Part shown: in pieces, positions 1 through 7,351 of the stretch
Layout: the number at the start of each line of letters is the position of its first letter
How positions within the stretch are numbered: the first letter of the stretch is position 1
Translations under genes and position numbers: made by a program
NCBI GenBank assembly: GCA_035995425.1
Contig: DASYKM010000154.1
Location: forward strand, 1-35,212
Length of the DNA: 35,212 bases
Source of the DNA: CADEED01 sp035995425
GTDB lineage: Bacteria > Pseudomonadota > Gammaproteobacteria > Steroidobacterales > Steroidobacteraceae
Reading direction: 5' to 3'
Notes under the pieces: generated by a model
The model's database searches: none
What the model was told of the DNA's origin: nothing
What the model saw: the letters and a program-made list of their open reading frames with translations, nothing else

Positions 1-35
1 CGGACTCGGGATCGCGCCGCCCGTCCAACCCGCAA

Positions 36-716
36 TCAATTGCTGGCGAGCGCGGAGCCCGATTCGAAGCGAATTTCCACGCAGCGCTCAAAGGCCTGAT
101 CGTCGGCCACCGATTCGGTGCTTGCGAAGCGCTCGCCCAGGGCTTCGATGATCATGCGTTCCTTGGGAACACCCGCCTTTTCGAGTTCGCGCGCCACCAT
201 GTCGGCGCGTTCCTGCGACAGGCTCAGGTTGAGCGCGTCATCGCCGCGCGAATCCGCGAAACCGGAAACCCGGACTCGGACGTCCTTGAGATCCGCGACC
301 AATGCACCGAGTTTGGCGAGACGAGCACGATCGTTGTCGCGCACCGCGGTCTGCCCGGTGCGGAACTGGACGGTGGAGCCGACTTCGCCCGCCTTGGTTT
401 CAATGGTGCTCAGCGACGAATTCAGCGTCTCGAGCTCGCTCGCGAGCAGCGCCGCCTCGGCCTTGCGCTCCGCCAGCGCCTGATTCTTCTTATGACTGCG
501 CTCGCCCATGACGGCTCCGAGCGATGCGCCGACGACGGCGCCTAACGGTCCGGCGGCCGCGCCACCGAGGATGGCTCCGCTCGTGAAGCCGACGCCGCCG
601 CGCTTCGAGCCGCCGTCGACCGGCGGCTTGGCCAACGCCGTATTCGCCGCGAGGCTGATTGCCAGAAGGCCCGCGACAATCGCGGGTTTACGAAACTTGG
701 TAGTCCAGATGCCCAT
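36..716 (-). CDS. OmpA-family peptidoglycan-binding protein with glycine zipper
   Basis: 226 aa. Residues 1-29 form a Sec signal peptide ending in TALA. A glycine-zipper stretch (about 47-72, GAILGGAAAGPLGAVVG...) is followed by a short charged helix, probably coiled coil (about 75-110), and then an OmpA C-terminal domain (about 115-222). The domain has the usual core GFADSRGDDALNLSLSQERA, including the Asp and Arg that in this family contact meso-diaminopimelate in peptidoglycan. The likely role is an envelope protein that inserts through the zipper and anchors to the cell wall. GGAGAGG lies six bases before the ATG and supports this start. It is transcribed alone; the 138 bp between it and the next gene shows no clear promoter. 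It is shorter than true OmpA porins and has no beta-barrel. Family assignment is firm, exact role is not. Confidence 0.88.
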   Translation of the reverse strand: MGIWTTKFRKPAIVAGLLAISLAANTALAKPPVDGGSKRGGVGFTSGAILGGAAAGPLGAVVGASLGAVMGERSHKKNQALAERKAEAALLASELETLNSSLSTIETKAGEVGSTVQFRTGQTAVRDNDRARLAKLGALVADLKDVRVRVSGFADSRGDDALNLSLSQERADMVARELEKAGVPKERMIIEALGERFASTESVADDQAFERCVEIRFESGSALASN

Positions 717-854
717 GTGCCCTCTCCAGTGATTGGAAACTCGAAAGCTGCTTTGCTCTCGAGGTCCATTTCACCGCCGGTTCGGGCAACAGGTGAGGCA
801 GCGGACGGGCGTTTCAGCGATGAATCGTGGCAAATCGTGATGGTTGGGGCGCAC

Positions 855-2276
855 CTAGCTTTCGCTCTCTTCGTGCAGCCGCGCGAGGAACAGCTGCACC
901 TGGGCTTCCGCTTCCTGCGGCGACATGAGCCGTTGTTCCACCAGCACTCGCGCCATGTCGCGCATCGAACGCTCGCCGTTGATCAAGGCGAGCAGGAAAG
1001 CGTGCACTCGGCTCGAGATGGCCTGCATCTCGAAAGCCGGCGAGCGCGGCACGGGTTTTTCGGGCTGAAGCAGCCAGTCGGGCAGCACCCGGGCGCGCGG
1101 AGAATCGGCGGGCGCCGCCACTTTGTTAGCGACCCACGCAACCGTACTCTCGACACGCGCATGGCGGCTGGCCGGCGAACGCATGTAAGGCATCGAGGTT
1201 TCGTGCATCCTGAATTCCGCGAACCCGGCCAGCGGCATCAGTTCGATCACCTCGTCGAGGCACACGCGATCAGCGTGCGCGGCACGCGCAAAGGCCAGCG
1301 AGCCGAAATTGACCCAGCGCCCTCCCGGCTTCAGCAGCAGATTGACGCGCGCCGCGACGCGCGCGAAGGGCTCGCCGATGATGTCGATGAACCAGGGCGT
1401 CACCACGGTATCGAACGCGCCATCCGCGAACGGCGCCTGCAGCGCATCGGCGGCCACCAGCTCGAGGCCCGGGCGCGCAGGTCCGGGCGCCGCGAGACGT
1501 CGCAACACCGCGTGGTCCTCGATCCGGCGCGGAGCAATCGGAAATTCATGGAGCTCGACGGTGCGACCGGCAAACAGCTCGCGCGCCGCAAACAGCAGCA
1601 ACGGGTTGAAGTCCGTCGCGACGGTGAGCGGCGCATCACCCGCCGCGTGCAGGTCATAGGCGAGCCGCCCGGCCCCGGCACCCTGCACCAGCGTGCGGCC
1701 AAGTCCCTGCACCTGGCCCAGCACGGCGCGCAACTCCTGCAGCGCCGCCGCATTTTCCTCGTCACCCCAGGACCAGTCGCGATGCAGGTTGACGTAGTAG
1801 TTAGTGAGGCCTTGCTCCGTGGGCAGTCGAGTACCCAGGCCCCGGTGCGTGGTCTCGGCAATACTCGCCTGCTCGAGGCCGAGCGGCGCGAGCAAGACGC
1901 GCAGTCGTTCGATCTGATCGATATTTGCGGCGGCCACGTGTTCGAGCCGGCGTCGCGTGCCCGGAGTGAGGCCGGGGTCATTCAGGCCCGCGCGCATCGC
2001 CGCCGCCTCGGAGGCCAGGTGTTGGGTGAGCAGGCCCAAGCGTCCGCGCCATTCCGCCAGCGCCTGGCGCGGATCGGGGAACAGCCAGGGAATTTCGCCG
2101 ATGACCGGAAAGCCGCTGCTGCAGGCTCCGCAGATCCAGCCGGCGCGTTCCAGCACGACCGGGCCGCAACCGCAACGCGGACAGGCAAGCACACTCGACA
2201 ATGTATTCGGTTCGGACAAGGCAACTCGCTGGGCCGGGAGCGCCGCAATGCTGGCGGTCTGCCGGTCTGAGGTCAA
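855..2276 (-). CDS. Zinc-ribbon plus N2227-like SAM-dependent methyltransferase
   Basis: About 473 aa if read from TTG 2276. An N-terminal zinc ribbon (C32-x2-C35, C49-x2-C52, then FPVIGEIPWL) resembles the Trm112-like fold. The main domain carries the SAM-binding loop QGAGAGRLAYDL (198-209), a preceding RDWSWG (166-171), and FDTVVTPWFIDI. These match the N2227 family, whose eukaryotic member CARNMT1 methylates carnosine. The C-terminal 80 residues look like a small winged-helix or PqqD-like tail. The substrate is unknown; a peptide or histidine-containing small molecule is a guess from the family. The open frame continues to 2837 but would then run antisense through the pilin-like gene, so that extension is rejected. 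No clear ribosome-binding site marks the start; GTG 2285, TTG 2219 and GTG 2192 are alternatives. It is divergent from the pilin-like gene. Confidence 0.75.
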   Translation of the reverse strand: MTSDRQTASIAALPAQRVALSEPNTLSSVLACPRCGCGPVVLERAGWICGACSSGFPVIGEIPWLFPDPRQALAEWRGRLGLLTQHLASEAAAMRAGLNDPGLTPGTRRRLEHVAAANIDQIERLRVLLAPLGLEQASIAETTHRGLGTRLPTEQGLTNYYVNLHRDWSWGDEENAAALQELRAVLGQVQGLGRTLVQGAGAGRLAYDLHAAGDAPLTVATDFNPLLLFAARELFAGRTVELHEFPIAPRRIEDHAVLRRLAAPGPARPGLELVAADALQAPFADGAFDTVVTPWFIDIIGEPFARVAARVNLLLKPGGRWVNFGSLAFARAAHADRVCLDEVIELMPLAGFAEFRMHETSMPYMRSPASRHARVESTVAWVANKVAAPADSPRARVLPDWLLQPEKPVPRSPAFEMQAISSRVHAFLLALINGERSMRDMARVLVEQRLMSPQEAEAQVQLFLARLHEESES

Positions 2277-2321
2277 ATAATGCACACTGCGTCCGTATCG
2301 ACTGAAACGAGGGAGAGCGGG

Positions 2322-2804
2322 ATGGAACAGGCATTCATCACACGCCGTATGCGCGGCGATATTCTTTTCGGCCCGCTGTTCTTCATCGGCATCATCGCGG
2401 CCATCGCCATTCCGGCCTACCAGGACTACACCATCCGGGCGCAGATCACCGAAGGGTTGAATCTCGCCAGCGCGGCCAAAGCCGCGGTCGCCGAATCGTT
2501 CGCGAAAACCGGCACGTGGCCCACGGACGCGACGCAGCTCGGACTCGAGGGCATCCAGCACGGACGCTATGTGACCTCCGTGGTGGTGAGTAGAGGCACC
2601 ATCTTCATCCGCTACGGCGGCCAGGCGAATGGAATGCTCGCACGCCATCAGGTGACGCTGCGCCCGACCATCACGGAACAGGGCGATGTGATCTGGAGTT
2701 GCGGCTATGCGCAGGATCGCGGCATCGATCCGCGCAAAGGTGGTGCCGCGCCGCACGCGACCAACGTCGCACGGAAATACCTGCCGAGCGCCTGCCGCGG
2801 ATAA
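2322..2804 (+). CDS. PilA-like pilin-domain protein without canonical prepilin site
   Basis: 160 aa. The segment FIGIIAAIAIPAYQDYTIRA is the classic end of a type IV pilin N-terminal helix, and the C-terminus has the pilin disulfide pattern (WSCGYA ... LPSACRG). However the leader reads MRGDILFGPLFF where true pilins have GFTLIEL. The conserved Phe1 and Glu5 are absent and the helix before the Pro is about three residues shorter than usual. PilD processing and fibre assembly are therefore doubtful; it may stay in the inner membrane as an unprocessed pilin-like protein. The start at 2322 is preceded by AGGGAG about eight bases upstream. ATG 2280 is in frame with a weaker site and would add 14 residues. 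It lies divergent to the methyltransferase with less than 50 bp between. Confidence 0.72.
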   Translation: MEQAFITRRMRGDILFGPLFFIGIIAAIAIPAYQDYTIRAQITEGLNLASAAKAAVAESFAKTGTWPTDATQLGLEGIQHGRYVTSVVVSRGTIFIRYGGQANGMLARHQVTLRPTITEQGDVIWSCGYAQDRGIDPRKGGAAPHATNVARKYLPSACRG

Positions 2805-2876
2805 GACGGACGAAACTGCGCCACGCAGTGAGGTCACCGAGGACCAGCTGCTCCGGTTCGATCGCCGTCCGAATAG

Positions 2877-4445
2877 TCAGCTCGCCCCGCCGAACTCCCG
2901 CAACAGCGCGTCGACCGCGCCCCAGTCCTTGCTCTCGAGCGCCGCCTCTATCTCGAGGCTCTGCTGGTCACGCCCCATCGTGAGCACCGCGGCCACTTGC
3001 CCGTCGAGCCGGTACACCACCGTCGCATCGCGCTTCGCCAGGTTGCCGATCACCTCGATCTGCGCATCGCCGCTGGCGTGACCCACATACGAAAGCGTGA
3101 CGTCATAGTGCGCGCTCCAGAAGAAAGGCACGCTGTTGAAGGGCCCGCCGAGGCCTAACATGTCGGCCGCCACGTGCTGGCCCTGCCGCTCCGCCGCCGC
3201 CCAATGCTCGATTCGTACTTTCGTTCCGAGCCGCGCCTCCGGGTAGCGCGCGATATCGCCCGCCGCCCAGACATCGGGCGCGCTCGAACGCAAGCGCGAA
3301 TCGACCACGACGCCATTGTCGACTTCGAGGCCGGCCTCCCGGGCGATGTCGGTGCGCGGCTTCACGCCGACGCCGAACACGACGACATCGGCGGCAAGTT
3401 TTCGGCCATCTTCGAGCTCGACTTCCTGCGGGCGAATCGCGCGCAGGTTGGCGTCGAGATGAAATCGAACCCCCTTCTCTTCGTGCAGCTGCTGCACGAA
3501 CCGGCCCACCTGCTCGCCCATGACGCGCTCGAGCGGGACGCGGTCGCGGCTAACTACATCCACCTCGAGATTCCGCGCACGCAGTGAAGCCGCGACTTCG
3601 AGCCCGATGAAGCTGGATCCCACGACCACGACGCGACGGCCGCTGGTGGCAACGTCGATGATGGATTGCGCATCGGCCAGCGTGCGCAAGGTCTTCACGT
3701 GCGCAAGTGAGGCGCCGTCGATCGGCGGCCGCACCGGCTCCGAGCCGGTCGCGAGCAGCAACTTGTCGTAAGCGATCTTGCGCCCGCTCTCGAACGTGAT
3801 CGACTTGCCCTTCGTATCGAGGCCGACAACGGTCTCCCTGATCAACCCGATCTTCAGCTTTTCATAGAACGCGTCGTCGCGCAGCGTCACCCATTCCATC
3901 GGCGCCGCACCGGCGAGAAAGTCCTTGCTCAAGTTGGGCCGATCGACGGGTCCCGGCGCTTCGTTGCCAATGAGAGTGATGGATCCCGCATAACCCAGGC
4001 GGCGAAGCTTTTCGGCCGCGGCGGCGCCAGCGGCGCCGGCCCCGGCAATGACGACGTTCGCGGGCGATTGCATGGCTGCGGGCGGAGGCGCAGGCAATGG
4101 AGACAGGGGTTGCTTCGCTCCGACCAACACCCGGTCGCCGCGTCGGACCACTTCGTAACACGCGATCGGGTCCAGTGCGGGTCCACCGAGCGCCTCGCCA
4201 GTGCGCAGGTCGAAACAGGCATGGTGCCAGGGACAGCGCAGGGTATCGCCGACGACGATGCCTTCCGAGAGCGGCCCGGAGTAGTGAGAACAGGTTGCTC
4301 CGAGCGCATGAATGACCGCTCCCTTGCGCACGAGGATGACGGGGGCGCCTTGTGCATGCCCGAGCAGCGGGAGATTCTCCGGGATTTGATGGGCTTCGAT
4401 TCCCACCGACAGATCGGGTCCGCTCAGCTTGGGGGCCTGTCCCAT
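2877..4445 (-). CDS. Rieske ferredoxin-FAD/NAD(P)H reductase fusion
   Basis: 522 aa, no signal peptide, cytoplasmic. Residues 1-110 are a Rieske [2Fe-2S] domain with ligands C52-x-H54 and C71-x2-H74 (CPWHH). Residues 130-430 are a pyridine nucleotide-disulfide oxidoreductase with FAD motif GAGAAG (135-140), NAD motif GSSFIG (276-281) and second FAD motif AAGDIA (393-398). The rest is a reductase C-terminal domain. The arrangement resembles AIFM3-type proteins and ferredoxin reductases of oxygenase systems, so electrons would pass from NAD(P)H through FAD to the cluster. The final acceptor is not encoded nearby. GGAG precedes the ATG by six bases. An 8-bp-arm palindrome 36-63 bp upstream may be its operator. 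The gene is convergent with the pilin-like gene. Confidence 0.9.
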   Translation of the reverse strand: MGQAPKLSGPDLSVGIEAHQIPENLPLLGHAQGAPVILVRKGAVIHALGATCSHYSGPLSEGIVVGDTLRCPWHHACFDLRTGEALGGPALDPIACYEVVRRGDRVLVGAKQPLSPLPAPPPAAMQSPANVVIAGAGAAGAAAAEKLRRLGYAGSITLIGNEAPGPVDRPNLSKDFLAGAAPMEWVTLRDDAFYEKLKIGLIRETVVGLDTKGKSITFESGRKIAYDKLLLATGSEPVRPPIDGASLAHVKTLRTLADAQSIIDVATSGRRVVVVGSSFIGLEVAASLRARNLEVDVVSRDRVPLERVMGEQVGRFVQQLHEEKGVRFHLDANLRAIRPQEVELEDGRKLAADVVVFGVGVKPRTDIAREAGLEVDNGVVVDSRLRSSAPDVWAAGDIARYPEARLGTKVRIEHWAAAERQGQHVAADMLGLGGPFNSVPFFWSAHYDVTLSYVGHASGDAQIEVIGNLAKRDATVVYRLDGQVAAVLTMGRDQQSLEIEAALESKDWGAVDALLREFGGAS

Positions 4446-4480
4446 CGTTCACTCCTGGTCGTCCGCGACGCACTGCTAAT

Positions 4481-4508
4481 GATCGGGATCATATGCATGT
4501 TCCCGATC
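4481..4508. promoter_or_regulatory. Palindromic putative operator upstream of Rieske-reductase gene
   Basis: GATCGGGA (4481-4488) and TCCCGATC (4501-4508) are perfect inverted arms separated by 12 bases (TCATATGCATGT). The site lies 36-63 bp before the start of the Rieske-FAD reductase. A TATGAT-like -10 on the minus strand falls inside the spacer, but no good -35 is present, which would fit regulated expression. The regulator is unknown. Confidence 0.4.
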
Positions 4509-4569
4509 CAGGAGAGCCGCAAGCGGTGAAGAAGTTACCGAAGGACGCCGCAGGGTATGCGGGAAGGCC

Positions 4570-4590
4570 GCGGCACGTGCGTCGTGCCGC
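4570..4590 (-). terminator. Hairpin after the 4595-6063 gene pair
   Basis: GCGGCAC-N7-GTGCCGC, a perfect 7-bp stem beginning four bases after the TAG stop of the 375-aa gene. No T-run follows on the minus strand, so this is a possible Rho-assisted or weak terminator only. Confidence 0.35.
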
Positions 4591-4594
4591 TCCA

Positions 4595-5722
4595 CTACTT
4601 CAGCAGGCTTTCCGCGTGGTCGAACGAGACGCCCGGTCCTTTGCCAAAACCGAAGTTCACGCTGATCGTTGCCTGAAGGTCGGCTTCGTGCGTCGGCGTC
4701 GCCAGCCCCTTCCCATAACTCGCCACGAGGCGCAGCGAATCACTGATGGGATACTCGAGCACGCCCAGAACGGAAGTGCTGCTATCCCCGTTCTCGATAT
4801 CGCGATACATGACTTCCATCGACAGCGACAGCGGCATCTGCGAGGACTCATAGATGAGACGCCCGCCCAGGTCCGTCATGCGGACATTGGCCTCGCCCGT
4901 TCTATCCTCGAGGAACCGCGCCGCGGTGAGCAGCGTGAGTGATTTGGGATCACGAGCCTTGTAAGAAGCCGTCACCCAGGCACCGACTTGACGCGCGTGA
5001 CTGGCGGCACCATCCGCGCTCGGATAGTCGCGCGAGGCCGCGAGTGCCGCTTCGACGACCCACCCGGTACGCTGCAAATCCAATCCGCGGATACCGTCGC
5101 CCACCTTTCGCATCTTCGCATCGAACGCCGCGAGTTCTTCCGGCGTGCAATTCGAGGGTTGTTCCGCACCACCAGGGTTGTCTGGAATGTCCGGAACGCA
5201 TTTGTCGAGAAACTCCACCTGGATGTCCTTGAGTTGCTGTACCGTGGGTTGCAACTCCGGGGACATCTTGCCGGGCACCAGAAGGAAACGAATTCCGACG
5301 CCCATCGTCGTTCCCTCGACAGCGTCATCCGGAATCTTGGAGCTCGCCACGGATACGGACAAGGAACGCAGGATCGTCTGGCCAATATTGGTCGGTTGGT
5401 AGTACTCGAAAAAGTTGAGCTCGGGATGACTCGCCAGCCAATATGGGGCGATTTCCAATGCCAGGTCGCTCGGAAACTCTCCGTCGCCGCGCTCCTTCGC
5501 CGACAACAATTCCACTGCCAACTCGCGCGGCGTGTTCGGGCGAATGACGTTCGTTGGCGCAATGCCGAGGATCGTGAATGCCGGCGAGGTCGGCGAACGC
5601 AACTCATCGATGGTCACTTTCTTGCCCGCGCCCGCGGTCTCCTGCGCCCAGGCACCCGTCACCGCCATGACCGCCAGAATTGCGGCCGTGAACCGGAATT
5701 TCGAGATGATCCGCATGCTCAT
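4595..5722 (-). CDS. Secreted protein of unknown function, probably outer membrane
   Basis: 375 aa, not recognised. Residues 1-26 are a Sec signal peptide ending in AWAQ. The mature N-terminus contains SPAFTILGIAPTNVIRPNTP and, further on, LALEIAPYWLASHPE. The middle has two cysteines (KCVPDIP and PSNCTPEE, about residues 173 and 189) that could pair. The last 110 residues alternate polar and hydrophobic residues in strand-like runs (LSMEVMYRDI, LRLVASYGKGL, ATISVNFGFG), suggesting part of an outer-membrane beta-barrel or a beta-rich surface protein. Its ATG overlaps the TGA of the preceding 114-aa gene (ATGA), so the two are translationally coupled and probably work together. Function is not inferred beyond envelope location. 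Confidence 0.72.
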   Translation of the reverse strand: MSMRIISKFRFTAAILAVMAVTGAWAQETAGAGKKVTIDELRSPTSPAFTILGIAPTNVIRPNTPRELAVELLSAKERGDGEFPSDLALEIAPYWLASHPELNFFEYYQPTNIGQTILRSLSVSVASSKIPDDAVEGTTMGVGIRFLLVPGKMSPELQPTVQQLKDIQVEFLDKCVPDIPDNPGGAEQPSNCTPEELAAFDAKMRKVGDGIRGLDLQRTGWVVEAALAASRDYPSADGAASHARQVGAWVTASYKARDPKSLTLLTAARFLEDRTGEANVRMTDLGGRLIYESSQMPLSLSMEVMYRDIENGDSSTSVLGVLEYPISDSLRLVASYGKGLATPTHEADLQATISVNFGFGKGPGVSFDHAESLLK

Positions 5723-6063
5723 ACCAGCCTGAACAGCGCGCGATAGATGATCGAGTCGCCGTTCGAGTCCACGGTCCCGAGTGATGTGAATTCCTGGTTG
5801 CGCTTGCCACCAGTGAGGCGATAAGTGACCGAGGTCTTGTTGGTCTTGTCATTGACATCGGTGACCACCGACTTCGTCTTCAGGGCCTTGCCCTTGATCC
5901 TGGGCCCGGCGCCGATCACCAGCTTGTCGATATCGCCGCGACCTTTCTCCGTGCCGTCGAGTTTGACTATGGAGCTGCCGATTTGCGCGTCGCCGATCTC
6001 GATCGTCAGCACCACGTCCTTCGAATCGACCTCATAGTCAGCCCTTAGATCCACCGTTTTCAT
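5719..6063 (-). CDS. Small cytoplasmic beta-rich protein of unknown function
   Basis: 114 aa, no signal peptide or membrane segment, not recognised. Lysine- and aspartate-rich with repeated short strand-like stretches (VVLTIEIGDAQIGSSIVKL, TSVTYRLTGGKRNQEF), suggesting a compact all-beta fold. GAGGTGG lies five bases upstream of the ATG, a good ribosome-binding site. Its stop codon overlaps the start of the following secreted protein by four bases, so it is the first gene of a two-gene operon. It could be an accessory or regulatory partner of that protein; this is inference from coupling only. Confidence 0.7.
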   Translation of the reverse strand: MKTVDLRADYEVDSKDVVLTIEIGDAQIGSSIVKLDGTEKGRGDIDKLVIGAGPRIKGKALKTKSVVTDVNDKTNKTSVTYRLTGGKRNQEFTSLGTVDSNGDSIIYRALFRLV

Positions 6064-6226
6064 CTTGCCACCTCAATTGGTGCTGCAGCGCAGTCGCGGG
6101 AGTGGGGGTCGTTCGCGCCATTGTTAGTTGTTCTGGGCGCGACTCGAACCGTCGTATACATATACTGTCACCACACGCCTACTTCTCTCACCTGAATGAA
6201 AGATTTTTTCATCGGGCGTCCTAAGG

Positions 6227-6246
6227 GACCCGGGATGGCCCGGGTC
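6227..6246 (-). terminator. GC-rich hairpin overlapping amidohydrolase stop codon
   Basis: GACCCGGG-ATGG-CCCGGGTC, a perfect 8-bp stem with a 4-nt loop. On the minus strand it follows directly from the amidohydrolase stop codon, whose first two bases (6247-6246) begin the stem. Only a weak pyrimidine stretch follows, so termination strength is uncertain. The stretch 6064-6226 between this hairpin and the next gene shows no further gene; a 14-codon frame at 6168-6212 is considered too weak to call. Confidence 0.45.
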
Positions 6247-7201
6247 AGGCTTGCAGTTTGTAGAAGCGCAGCGCGTTGCCGCAGAAGATGTCGTTCTTGT
6301 CGTCCTCCGACAGGAAAGACGCCGACTCAACCGCCTCGATCGCAAGGCCAATGGCATCGGGCCAGAACATGTGGTCGGAGCCGAACATCAGGCGCTTGCC
6401 GAATCCGGCGCTGGTCAGCGCGTGTAGATAGGAGTGGAATGCCTCGCGCGGCAGGAGCCAGTCGATCGCGCCGAGGTCGGCATTGACTTGCGGGTACTGC
6501 ATGAGGATCGCGATCGTATCCTCGAGGTATGGATAGCCGCAGTGCATCAGGTTCAGCCGAAGCTTCGGATGCTTGCTGAGCGCGTCTTCGACCAGGCCCG
6601 GATTGCCGAAGTGCGCTCGCGCGGTCCGGCAGCACGGATCCTGGGTCATGCCGGGAGGCATGCTGCCGGTGTGCAGAGCCACCGGAATGTCGAACTCCTC
6701 GGCGAGCGATAGATAGGGATCATATCTGGGGTCGCTCAGCGTGGCGCCGGCGTATTGCGCCGTGACCTCGCCGAGAACGCGAAACTTTCCTTCCGAAAAA
6801 CCTTTTCGAAGCACGGCGAGATCGGGCAATGGAGTGTCTTCCGAGCCACGAATGCTTGCACCGGCGATGAATCTGGCGGGATCGTTGTCATGCCACTGGA
6901 TCGCCGCCTGAAGGCGGTCGCCATTGCCGCCGCTGACGATCCCCTTGATGACATTGTGCCGCTTCATCTCGGCCACGCAGGCTGTGAAATGCTCGGCACC
7001 ATTGCTGATCGCCAGTGTCTTTCCGGTGATGGGGTTCACCAGTGGTTTCGGCATTTCCGAATCGACCGGGTAGCTATGCATATGAACATCGATGATCGGC
7101 CGCCTCGTCTTGGCCGCCGCGAATTCAATGTGACCCGACGCGGCCAGCACGAGCCCTGCCCCGCCGCATTTGCGCAGAAAGTTTCGACGATGTACCAGCA
7201 T
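6245..7201 (-). CDS. Tat-exported amidohydrolase (amidohydrolase-2 family)
   Basis: 318 aa from ATG 7201, chosen because AAGGA lies eight bases upstream and the protein then begins with a twin-arginine signal (RRNFLRKCGGAGLVLAASG); the open frame extends to 7312 without such support. The mature part is a metal-dependent TIM-barrel hydrolase: IDVHMHSY supplies the HxH metal ligands, VALHTG and NLMHCGYP further histidines, and FGSDHMFWPD the late aspartate. This family includes lactonases of sugar-acid pathways, decarboxylases and other hydrolases, so the substrate is open. Its place beside glycosidases suggests a carbohydrate-derived substrate. It is divergent from the GH30 gene with about 150 bp between, where a TACAAT-like -10 (minus, 7249-7254) can be seen. 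Confidence 0.85.
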   Translation of the reverse strand: MLVHRRNFLRKCGGAGLVLAASGHIEFAAAKTRRPIIDVHMHSYPVDSEMPKPLVNPITGKTLAISNGAEHFTACVAEMKRHNVIKGIVSGGNGDRLQAAIQWHDNDPARFIAGASIRGSEDTPLPDLAVLRKGFSEGKFRVLGEVTAQYAGATLSDPRYDPYLSLAEEFDIPVALHTGSMPPGMTQDPCCRTARAHFGNPGLVEDALSKHPKLRLNLMHCGYPYLEDTIAILMQYPQVNADLGAIDWLLPREAFHSYLHALTSAGFGKRLMFGSDHMFWPDAIGLAIEAVESASFLSEDDKNDIFCGNALRFYKLQA

Positions 7202-7351
7202 TTTTTTTCCTTGCACCGGGCGCGTCCGTCGCGCACATTTCGCGCTGTATTGTAATTGCTTCCAGGCGCACGAGCGCTGATACCAGTCACGGGCGACCAT
7301 GCCAACGCACAACGAGCGCTTCGCTCAGGATCATTGCGCCGCGGCGAAACC

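Noticed and set aside
717..2270. Long plus-strand open frame opposite the methyltransferase
   Set aside because: Arginine- and histidine-rich translation typical of an antisense shadow in GC-rich DNA.
2277..2837. N-terminal extension of the methyltransferase to 2837
   Set aside because: It would be antisense to nearly the whole pilin-like gene, has no family similarity and no start signal.
6168..6212. 14-codon leader frame MKKSFIQVREVGVW
   Set aside because: It has an AGGA six bases upstream but is too short to judge and no attenuator or regulatory codon run is evident.
7256..7351. Upstream start for the GH30 protein
   Set aside because: It begins at TTG, has no ribosome-binding site, lies in the divergent promoter region and would bury the signal peptide.
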